Of a DNA stretch of 7,609 nt, positions 1-5,106 are shown piece by piece. Position 1 is the stretch's first letter; each line of letters starts with the position of its first letter. A program made the translations under genes and the position numbers. This DNA comes from Archangiaceae bacterium (GTDB taxonomy: Bacteria; Myxococcota; Myxococcia; Myxococcales; Myxococcaceae), in contig JAHFDQ010000303.1 of NCBI GenBank assembly GCA_023248915.1, positions 1 to 7,609 of the forward strand, in the 5' to 3' direction. The notes beneath the pieces were generated by a model. It searched no databases. It was given only the letters and a program-made list of their open reading frames with translations, and was not told the DNA's origin.

Positions 1-322
1 CACAGAACAACTCGGCGAACTCGGCGACGTGGCCATGGTGATCGGCGCGCCGTTCGCGAAACTGCTTGGCCTGGAAGCCGTGGTTGAACTTGCCCAGGTC
101 GTGCAGCGAGGCAACCGCAGCGAGTCGCTCGCGCAGAGAGGCATCCAGATCGGGAACGCCGCCCAGCCGGGAAAGCCGAGCGCGCCAGGTCGGCAGCTCC
201 AAGAGCGCCAGCGTGACTGCACCCACGTCGGCGCAATGGTCGACGAGTGGGTGCCAGCGGGTGACCCGGTTCACCCCGTCTTGTTCGAGCTTGCCCCAGA
301 AGGTTGTCGGTGGCCCGTCCAT
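1..322 (-). CDS. cas3: CRISPR-associated nuclease/helicase Cas3, N-terminal HD domain (partial, runs off left edge)
   Basis: Translating the minus strand from the ATG at 322-320 gives 107 residues with no stop before the window edge. What is visible is an N-terminal HD nuclease domain: an FWGKL start typical of Cas3, a histidine pair in WHPLVDH (H24, H29), the signature LHDLGKFNHGFQ (H74, D75, K78), and a further histidine cluster HHGH (95-98). In the family these residues bind the metal ions that cut the displaced DNA strand, and a superfamily 2 helicase follows; that part is outside the window. The order HD-then-helicase fits type I-E or I-C-like Cas3 rather than type I-G, where HD is C-terminal. 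The frame is also open upstream: ATGs at 343 and 388 are in frame, and the one at 388 has GAGG six bases before it. I prefer 322 because family similarity begins just after it and upstream codons look non-coding. The other cas genes must lie to the left. Confidence 0.85.
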   Translation of the reverse strand, partial: MDGPPTTFWGKLEQDGVNRVTRWHPLVDHCADVGAVTLALLELPTWRARLSRLGGVPDLDASLRERLAAVASLHDLGKFNHGFQAKQFRERRADHHGHVAEFAELFC

Positions 323-401
323 CTTGTCTCGACTTGAGCACATTTTCAGGTGCCCAAGATTCGGGTTGACGTACGGATCGCGGAGCATCTGAATCCTCGG
401 C

Positions 402-716
402 GTGAAACGCCTGCGATGTGAGAAGTGCGACAGGAAGTCTCCGCCGAGTTAGGCCTTCATCTGGAACCGGCTGCGGCTTCCTCTTGGCTCCGACGACGCG
501 AAGGGCAAGGCACGAGTCCGCGAACTTCGGCTCTGCCCAGAGTGCATCGGCGAGTTCGCGTCTGATCGCGCTCGGGACGCCTTCCTGAAGCAGGCGGCGG
601 CAAACAGGCGGTTTCGTTCGAATTCAAGCCGCAGTAGCAATTCGGTGAGAGGCACTGTGGCCGCCCGCGCACTCGACGCGCCCCGGGAGCGCCGGGACAA
701 AGCGCTGGTCTGGTGA
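402..716 (+). pseudogene. possible small zinc-ribbon protein gene interrupted by an in-frame TAG
   Basis: From GTG 402 the plus strand reads a short lead with CEKC (codons at 417-428), then TAG at 450-452, and the same frame stays open to TGA at 714-716. Beyond the stop it reads AFIWNRL, and CPEC falls at 534-545. Two CxxC pairs about 35 residues apart are what a treble-clef or zinc-ribbon protein would show. Codons from 453 to about 600 are mostly G or C at the third position, like the real genes here, while the last third loses that bias. The predicted protein would be about 60-100 residues if the TAG were a sense codon such as GAG. No good ribosome binding site is seen before 402, and I recognise no family. 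It is divergent from cas3. It could instead be a chance open frame; a minus-strand frame at 449-700 competes with it but has no recognisable motif. Confidence 0.35.
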
Positions 717-762
717 CTCCACGCGGCAAGGACACCGTCGCCAGGGGCTCCTGACCATCGAG

Positions 763-803
763 AGCCCTCGACTCCGCTCGGGCTGAACGGAGTCTTCGTT
801 CAG
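763..803. repeat. overlapping palindromes downstream of glgX (REP-like element and possible terminator)
   Basis: Three inverted repeats overlap in 41 bases. GACTCCG (770-776) pairs with CGGAGTC (788-794) around an 11-base loop. CTGAACG (783-789) pairs with CGTTCAG (797-803) around a 7-base loop. AGCC (763-766) can pair with GGCT (781-784), extended by CGA/TCG. The structures are mutually exclusive. The element touches the glgX stop codon (800-802), so it lies at the 3' end of that transcript. No T-run follows on either strand, so simple intrinsic termination is not obvious. The core resembles short dispersed intergenic palindromes of high-GC bacteria, but whether it is repeated in this genome cannot be seen here. 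Confidence 0.5.
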
Positions 804-2608
804 GGCGCGTGGCGGAGCACCGTCATCGACCGCCCGGTCAGCTCGAGCCGGCCGCCAGCGGGCGCGCGCCCGTGAATCGGTTCGGCGCGGGCGGTGTCGA
901 CGATGATGTCCCACTCGGGGCCCCACTTCAGGGCCGGCAGGGTGAACTCGACCGCCTCGTGGTGGGCGTTCATCAGCACCAGCAGCGAGTCCCCGGTAAT
1001 CAACCGGCCCTGGTTGTCGCGGGCGGCGATGGCGTCTCCGCCCAAGAGGTACGCCAGCGACCTGGCGAACGGCATCGCCCAATCGGCCGGCGTCATCTCT
1101 TCGCCGTCGGGGCGGAACCAGACCAGGTCCTTGAAGCGCGAGTCGCCGATGGTCGAGCCCTGGAAGAAGTGCCGGCGCTGGAGCACCGGCTGTGCCTTGC
1201 GCAGGTGGATCATCCGGGTGGTGAACTCGAGCAACTGCCGCGCCCGGTCGTCCAATTCCCAGTCGAGCCAGGAGATCTGGTTGTCCTGGCAGTAGCCGTT
1301 GTTGTTGCCCTTCTGAGTCCGGCCCAGCTCGTCTCCGGCCGAGAGCATCGGGGTGCCCACCGAGCAGAACAGCGACGCCAAGAGGTTGCGCTTCTGCCGC
1401 TCGCGCAGCGACAGGATGACCGGGTCGTCGGAGTCGCCCTCGACCCCGCAGTTCCACGAGAAGTTGTCGTCGCCGCCGTCGCGGTTGCCCTCGCCGTTGG
1501 CCTCGTTGTGCTTCTTGTCGTACGAGACCAGGTCGTGCAGGGTGAAGCCGTCGTGCACCGCCACGTAGTTGATGGACGCGGTGGGCCTTCGCCCCGACAC
1601 CTTGAACAGGTCGGACGAGCCGGTCATCCGGTAGCCGATCTCCGCCGCCTGGCGGTCGTCGCCCTTCCAGTAGCGCCGCAGCGTCTCGCGGTACCGGTTG
1701 TTCCACTCGGCCCACAGCACCGGAAAGTTGGCGAGCTTGAAGCCCTCTCTGCCCACGTCCCAGGGTTCGGCGATCAGCTTCACCCGCGACAGCACCGGGT
1801 CCTGGTTGACGACGTCGAAGAACGCGCCGTCGGGGTCGAAGTCGCCCTTGGCCTCGCGGCCCAGGGTGGTGGCCAGGTCGACGCGGAAGCCGTCGACGTG
1901 CATCTCGGTCACCCAGTAGCGCATCGAGTCGGCGATGAGCTTCTGCACCATGGCGTGCTTTGCGTTCAGGCTGTTGCCGCAGCCGGTGAAGTCCTCGTAG
2001 CGCGAGGCGTCTTCCGGCGACAGCCAGTAGTAGGCCGGGTTGTCCAGCCCGCGGAAACAGAGCGTGGGCCCCAGGTGGCTGCCCTCGCACGAGTGGTTGT
2101 AGACGACGTCGAGAATCACCTCGAGCCCGGCCGAATGCAGCGCCTTCACCAGTTGCTTGAACTCGCGCACCTGCCCGCCGCGCGAACCCTGGCTCGAGAA
2201 GCGCTGGTCGGGGGCGAAGTACCCGAGGGTGTTGTAGCCCCAGTAGTTGGTCAGCTCGCGCTTGACGAGGAAGCCCTCGTCCACCGCCTCGTGCACCGGC
2301 AAGAGCTCGACCGAAGTCACTCCCAGCCGCTGCAGGTGCTCGAGCGCGGCGGGGTGGGCCAGGCCGGCGAAGGTGCCGCGCAATTCCTTCGGCACTCCGG
2401 GGTGGCGCGCGGTGAAGCCCTTCACGTGCAGCTCGTAGAGGATGGTGCGCCGCCACAGGTGCTCGGGCCGCCGGTCGTCGCCCCAGTCGAAGGCGTCGTC
2501 CACCACCACCGAGCGCGGCACTCCCCAGGCGTCGTCCCCGTCGTCGCGGGTGGACGCTTCCTTTTCCGCGCCCAGGCGGTAGCTGTGCACCGGCGCCCGC
2601 CAGTCCAC
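800..2608 (-). CDS. glgX: glycogen debranching enzyme GlgX, catalytic GH13 portion (downstream of an in-frame amber)
   Basis: This frame encodes 602 residues from the GTG directly after TAG 2611-2609. It is the GH13 catalytic domain and C-terminal part of GlgX (isoamylase-type), which hydrolyses alpha-1,6 branches of glycogen trimmed by phosphorylase, in the cytoplasm. All GH13 signatures are intact: DVVYNH at 167-172, the nucleophile D244 in GFRVDLA, the acid/base E281 in LIAEPWD, and H352-D353 in VAVHDGFTLHD. The GlgX-specific stretch GNNNGYCQDN lies at 434-443. Together with the upstream piece (codons 1-104 from ATG 2923) and the stop codon, the full frame is 707 codons, the usual GlgX length. 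No Shine-Dalgarno sequence is seen before the GTG, so independent start here is doubtful; re-initiation at the abutting TAG-GTG is possible but unproven. The stop is TGA at 802-800. No loss of conserved residues or other frame damage is visible. Confidence 0.9.
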   Translation of the reverse strand: MDWRAPVHSYRLGAEKEASTRDDGDDAWGVPRSVVVDDAFDWGDDRRPEHLWRRTILYELHVKGFTARHPGVPKELRGTFAGLAHPAALEHLQRLGVTSVELLPVHEAVDEGFLVKRELTNYWGYNTLGYFAPDQRFSSQGSRGGQVREFKQLVKALHSAGLEVILDVVYNHSCEGSHLGPTLCFRGLDNPAYYWLSPEDASRYEDFTGCGNSLNAKHAMVQKLIADSMRYWVTEMHVDGFRVDLATTLGREAKGDFDPDGAFFDVVNQDPVLSRVKLIAEPWDVGREGFKLANFPVLWAEWNNRYRETLRRYWKGDDRQAAEIGYRMTGSSDLFKVSGRRPTASINYVAVHDGFTLHDLVSYDKKHNEANGEGNRDGGDDNFSWNCGVEGDSDDPVILSLRERQKRNLLASLFCSVGTPMLSAGDELGRTQKGNNNGYCQDNQISWLDWELDDRARQLLEFTTRMIHLRKAQPVLQRRHFFQGSTIGDSRFKDLVWFRPDGEEMTPADWAMPFARSLAYLLGGDAIAARDNQGRLITGDSLLVLMNAHHEAVEFTLPALKWGPEWDIIVDTARAEPIHGRAPAGGRLELTGRSMTVLRHAP

Positions 2609-2611
2609 CTA
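2609..2611 (-). other. in-frame amber codon splitting glgX
   Basis: The minus strand reads GGC-TAG-GTG, with recognisable GlgX sequence in the same frame on both sides (…KALSG, stop, VDWRAPV…). No insertion or deletion is needed to restore a full-length protein. Explanations in order of likelihood: a recent nonsense mutation or sequence error; translation of two adjoining polypeptides; readthrough by an amber suppressor. Genome-wide sense use of TAG is unlikely because the genes ending at 4419, 5093 and 6720 use TAG as a normal terminator. Confidence 0.85.
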
Positions 2612-2923
2612 GCCCGAGAGCGCCTTGGCGTAAGGGTCGGTCAGGAGCTTCGACGGGTCGCAGCGCAGCCCCTTCTCGGGGGCGTAGGGCCCCTTCACCC
2701 GGTAACCGTACAGGGCCCCCGGCGAAAGGCCCGGCACGAAGCTGTGGAAGACGTGGCCGGTCAGGTCGGCCATCGGCGCGCGGAGAATTTCTCGCTTCGG
2801 GTCGTCGGGGTCGAACAGGCACAGCTCGACCATCTCGGCCTTCGAGGAGAAGACCGCGAAGTTGACGCCCTTGCCGTCGTACGAGGCGCCCAGCGGGTAG
2901 GCGACTCCGGGCCAGACTTCCAT
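2609..2923 (-). CDS. glgX: glycogen debranching enzyme GlgX, N-terminal CBM48 portion (ends at in-frame amber)
   Basis: The ATG at 2923-2921 begins MEVWPGVAYPLGASYDGKG, the standard GlgX start, followed by a CBM48/isoamylase N-terminal module (roughly residues 8-95; VNFAVFS, VELCLF, YGYRVKGPYAPEKG). It reads through DPYAKALSG to TAG at 2611-2609 (codon 105). The next codon continues GlgX as VDWRAPV, in the same frame, so one base change in a codon such as GAG would explain the break. A TTG at 2941 is in frame but the ATG matches the family start. GGAG lies 12 bases before the ATG, a rather long spacing, directly after the hairpin at 2945-2974. CBM48 alone would bind glucan but have no activity. 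The break falls in the linker between binding and catalytic domains, the least damaging place structurally. Confidence 0.85.
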   Translation of the reverse strand: MEVWPGVAYPLGASYDGKGVNFAVFSSKAEMVELCLFDPDDPKREILRAPMADLTGHVFHSFVPGLSPGALYGYRVKGPYAPEKGLRCDPSKLLTDPYAKALSG

Positions 2924-2944
2924 GGGTGTCCGAGTCTCCAAATG

Positions 2945-2974
2945 ACGAGGGCCCGCCGATTGGCGAGCCCTCGT
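2945..2974 (-). terminator. hairpin between SWIB gene and glgX, likely terminator or attenuator
   Basis: ACGAGGGC (2945-2952) pairs perfectly with GCCCTCGT (2967-2974). After one mismatch (C2953/A2966), CGCC (2954-2957) pairs with GGCG (2962-2965) around a GATT loop. As minus-strand RNA the mismatch becomes a G-U wobble, giving a continuous 13-pair stem, so the structure suits the minus transcript. It lies 24 bases after the SWIB stop and 21 bases before the glgX ATG. Only a short TTT follows on that strand, so termination may be partial, allowing some SWIB-to-glgX readthrough. Confidence 0.7.
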
Positions 2975-2998
2975 AAAGCGTCCAATTCAGCCGGTCGG

Positions 2999-3280
2999 TT
3001 ACTTCAGCTGCTTGTTGACCAGCTTGGTCATCTCGAACATCGAGACCTGCTTCTTCCCACCGAAGACGGCCTTGAGCTTGTCGTCGGCGTTGATCATCCG
3101 ACGCTCCTTGGCGTCCTGGAGGTTGTTCTTCTTGATGTACTGCCAGAGCTTCTTGACGACCTCGGTCCGCGGAATCGGCTTGTCGCCGACGATCTCCGCG
3201 AGAATCGCGGTCGGGGTCATCGCCTTCATGAACGCTGCGTTGGGCTTACGGGCTTTCTTTGCGGTCTTCTTAGCGGCCAT
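2999..3280 (-). CDS. SWIB/MDM2-domain protein with lysine-rich N-terminal tail
   Basis: The gene encodes 93 residues. The first ~16 are basic (MAAKKTAKKARKPN), like a histone-type tail. Residues ~18-92 form a SWIB domain: MTPTAILAEIVGDKPIPR, VVKKLWQYIKKNNLQD, MINADDKLKAVFG, and the closing VSMFEMTKLVNKQLK. In eukaryotes SWIB is part of SWI/SNF and MDM2 proteins; in bacteria it occurs fused to topoisomerase I (Chlamydia) or free-standing, with unproven function, probably DNA- or chromatin-associated. The ATG at 3280 is chosen because AGGAG (3296-3292) lies 11 bases before it and the homology begins here; a longer frame from 3328 overlaps the leader. A small CCCC-TGA-GGGG hairpin (3307-3297 on this strand) abuts the ribosome binding site and could modulate initiation. 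The stop is TAA, and glgX follows on the same strand after a hairpin. Confidence 0.92.
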   Translation of the reverse strand: MAAKKTAKKARKPNAAFMKAMTPTAILAEIVGDKPIPRTEVVKKLWQYIKKNNLQDAKERRMINADDKLKAVFGGKKQVSMFEMTKLVNKQLK

Positions 3281-3316
3281 TAGGTTTGAGTCTCCTCCCC
3301 TCAGGGGGACGTTAGC

Positions 3317-3334
3317 GGCTTCGTGCACAAAGCC
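3317..3334. promoter_or_regulatory. 18-base near-perfect palindrome in the SWIB leader (candidate operator or hairpin)
   Basis: GGCTTCGTGCACAAAGCC is self-complementary except for one symmetric C/A position pair, with a GTGCAC core. It lies 37-54 bases upstream of the SWIB start codon. A dimeric regulator site or an RNA hairpin in the 5' leader would both fit. No second copy is visible in the window. Confidence 0.35.
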
Positions 3335-3402
3335 GGGTGGCTGCTAGTAACAGAGCGCCAAGGCGAAAAACAGCCCTTTCCGCACTTTTTTCAGAGGTCG
3401 GC

Positions 3403-3432
3403 TTGACAGCCAGCGTTTGCATCGTCGATTGA
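3403..3432 (+). promoter_or_regulatory. possible sigma-70-type promoter for the SDR/HAD/LarA-like operon
   Basis: A perfect TTGACA -35 hexamer is at 3403-3408. The expected -10 area at 3425-3432 (TCGATTGA) matches TATAAT poorly. If used, transcription would begin within a few bases of the ATG at 3442, giving a very short leader, and GAGAAG (3431-3436) would then hardly serve as a ribosome site. The -35 sits inside a GGCT/AGCC inverted repeat (3400-3411). Support is weak beyond the hexamer. Confidence 0.3.
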
Positions 3433-3441
3433 GAAGCCCCC

Positions 3442-4419
3442 ATGCGCGCACTCGTCACCGGAGCGAACGGCTTTCTAGGCACCTGGCTCACCCGTCGGCT
3501 GGTCGAGCGGGACGACTTCGTCCGGTGCCTCGTGCGCCGCGGCGGCGACGCCTCGAGCCTCGAGGGGCTCGAGGTGGAGCTGCTCGAGGGCGACGTGACC
3601 GACCCCGCCTCGCTCGGGGCGGCCGTGCGCGGCGTCGATGTCATCTTCCACCTGGCGGGGGTGCGCCGCGCGCCGGCCCGCGACCGCTTCTTCGAGGTGA
3701 ACGCCGAGGGCACTCGCCACGTGTGCGAGGCGATGGCCGCGACCGGCGCCCCCCAGCGGCTGGTGCTCTGCGGTTCCTTGGCGGCGTCGGGGCCGTCGGC
3801 GCCAGACCGGCCCAGGCTCGAGGACGACCCGCTGGCGCCCGAGGAATGGTACGGGCAAAGCAAGGCCGAGGCCGAGCGCATCGCCTTCTCCTACTCCGAC
3901 CGGATTCAGGTCACCGCGGCGCGCCCCTCGCGCATCCTCGGGCCGGGCGACCGCGAGAACCTGGTCTTCTTCAAGATCGTCAAGAAGGGGCTGCGGCTTC
4001 GAATCGGAGGAGCGCCCCGCCCCCTGTCGATGGTCGACGTGGACGACGTGGTCGAGCTGCTGCTGCTCTTGGCCGAACGCGACGAGGCGGTGGGGCAGGC
4101 CTTCTTCGCCGCCGGCGCCACCACCACCACGCTCGAACACATGCAGGACACCATCGCCGCGCACCTGGGCATCGAGGCGACCACGCTGTTCATTCCGCCT
4201 CCTCTCTTGCGGGGGCTGGGCCACGCCGCCGACCTCGCCTCGCGACTGACCGGCAGGCACCTGCCGCTGAACCGGAAGCTCGCCCGGCAGTTGCTCGCCC
4301 CCGCCTGGACCTGCTCGACCGAGAAGGCCGAGCGGCTGCTGGGGTACCGCCCGTCGCGCGCCCTCGACGACTCGCTCAAGCGGAGCGCCGCGTGGTATCA
4401 GCAGCGCGGTTGGATCTAG
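3442..4419 (+). CDS. NAD(P)-dependent epimerase/dehydratase, extended SDR family
   Basis: The 325-residue protein has the extended-SDR plan. A Rossmann dinucleotide-binding motif TGANGFLG lies at 6-13, GDVTD at 50-54, the FHLAG segment at 69-73, a catalytic serine in CGS (S112) and the catalytic pair YGQSK (Y137, K141). The C-terminal third (about 160-325) is the variable substrate domain. Family members act on NDP-sugars, steroids or hydroxy-acyl substrates; the sequence does not say which. Start ATG 3442 is preceded five bases upstream by GAGAAG, and begins exactly at the MRALVTGANG strand. It stops with TAG at 4417-4419, five bases before the next gene, so it is co-transcribed with the HAD-IB hydrolase and LarA-like gene. 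There is no signal peptide; it is a cytoplasmic enzyme. Confidence 0.9.
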   Translation: MRALVTGANGFLGTWLTRRLVERDDFVRCLVRRGGDASSLEGLEVELLEGDVTDPASLGAAVRGVDVIFHLAGVRRAPARDRFFEVNAEGTRHVCEAMAATGAPQRLVLCGSLAASGPSAPDRPRLEDDPLAPEEWYGQSKAEAERIAFSYSDRIQVTAARPSRILGPGDRENLVFFKIVKKGLRLRIGGAPRPLSMVDVDDVVELLLLLAERDEAVGQAFFAAGATTTTLEHMQDTIAAHLGIEATTLFIPPPLLRGLGHAADLASRLTGRHLPLNRKLARQLLAPAWTCSTEKAERLLGYRPSRALDDSLKRSAAWYQQRGWI

Positions 4420-4424
4420 CCCCG

Positions 4425-5093
4425 ATGCCGTTCACCAAGGCCGCCTTCTACGACGTCGACGGGACCTTGGTGTCGACCAACATCGTCCACGCCTACGCCT
4501 ACTACGCGACCAACCGAGGCTCGCTGCTCGGCATCGCCGGGCGCACGCTGGCCACCGCCGCGTCGGTGCCGCTGTTCGCGACCCTCGACCTGTTCAACCG
4601 AAAGGTGTTCAACGAGTTCTTCTACCGGTACTACGCCGGCCTCTCGGAAGACCGGCTGCTGACGCTGGCCGAGGACATGTTCGAAGACGTGATGAAGCCG
4701 GCCATCTTCCCGAAGGCGAAGGACTTGATCGACGAGGCACGCCGCGCCGGCTGCAAGATTGTCCTGGTTTCGGGCGCGCTCGACTTCACCGTCCAGCCGC
4801 TGGCGCGCCACCTCGGGGCCGACGACGTGGTGGCCAACAAGATGCAGTACGTGGGCGGCGTCGCGACCGGCAGGGTGATTCCGCCCATCATCGAAGGGGC
4901 CAACAAGGCCAACGCCATCCGCGACTACTGCGTGCGCGAGCACCTGGCGCTCGACAAGAGCCACGCCTACTCGGACAGCGTCTCGGACTACGCGATGCTC
5001 GCGGTGGTCGGCCGGCCGACCGCGGTCAACCCCGACATGCGCCTCCGGTCCATCGCCCGGGCCTACAACTGGCCGGTGCTCGACCTCCGCTAG
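4425..5093 (+). CDS. HAD-superfamily subfamily IB hydrolase (SerB-like phosphatase)
   Basis: The 222-residue protein carries all four HAD motifs. Motif I is YDVDGT (nucleophile D10, general acid D12), motif II LVSGA (S116), motif III the lysine near 158-161 in GANKANAI, and motif IV YSDSVSDY (D184, D188). Between motifs I and II is a helical cap (about 20-95) rich in aromatics (AYAYYATN, FNEFFYRYY), typical of HAD-IB proteins and suggesting a hydrophobic or phospholipid-like phosphomonoester, which is inference. Members are annotated as HAD-IB hydrolases related to phosphoserine phosphatase. The ATG at 4425 follows the SDR stop by five bases and has no strong Shine-Dalgarno, consistent with translational coupling. 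A much longer open frame runs upstream through the SDR gene but is a shadow, since family similarity begins at MPFTKAAFYD. It ends in TAG, 13 bases before the LarA-like gene. Confidence 0.9.
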   Translation: MPFTKAAFYDVDGTLVSTNIVHAYAYYATNRGSLLGIAGRTLATAASVPLFATLDLFNRKVFNEFFYRYYAGLSEDRLLTLAEDMFEDVMKPAIFPKAKDLIDEARRAGCKIVLVSGALDFTVQPLARHLGADDVVANKMQYVGGVATGRVIPPIIEGANKANAIRDYCVREHLALDKSHAYSDSVSDYAMLAVVGRPTAVNPDMRLRSIARAYNWPVLDLR

Positions 5094-5106
5094 AAGAAAC
5101 CCGCCC

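Larger units (their letters stand above)
3281..3441. promoter_or_regulatory. divergent intergenic region between SWIB gene and SDR operon
   Basis: This 161-base spacer separates two divergent transcription units. It contains an imperfect 18-base palindrome (3317-3334), an A5 run (3366-3370) and a T6 run (3386-3391) about two helical turns apart, and a perfect TTGACA at 3403-3408. It is less GC-rich than its surroundings in the central part, as expected for a promoter region. I could not find a convincing -10/-35 pair for the minus-strand SWIB gene. Confidence 0.6.

Noticed and set aside
29..392. Plus-strand open frames across the left end
   Set aside because: They are antisense to the Cas3 HD domain, which has clear catalytic motifs.
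1..800. A CRISPR array near cas3
   Set aside because: No regularly spaced direct repeats are present between the cas3 start and glgX.
624..2822. 732-residue minus-strand open frame overlapping glgX
   Set aside because: It is in another frame of the same strand as glgX, is R/G/P/A-rich, and shows no domain; it is a shadow of glgX.
809..3283. 824-residue plus-strand open frame opposite glgX and the SWIB gene
   Set aside because: It is antisense to two recognised genes, has no family motif and a low-complexity valine/arginine/glycine-rich composition; it arises from high GC at third positions.
3475..4260. 261-residue minus-strand frame opposite the SDR gene
   Set aside because: It is an antisense shadow; the plus strand encodes a clear SDR with all motifs.
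3417..4424. Upstream extension of the HAD-IB frame through the SDR gene (a 558-residue open frame), suggesting a fusion
   Set aside because: The upstream part is the SDR gene read in the wrong frame (R/A/P-rich); HAD similarity begins at ATG 4425.
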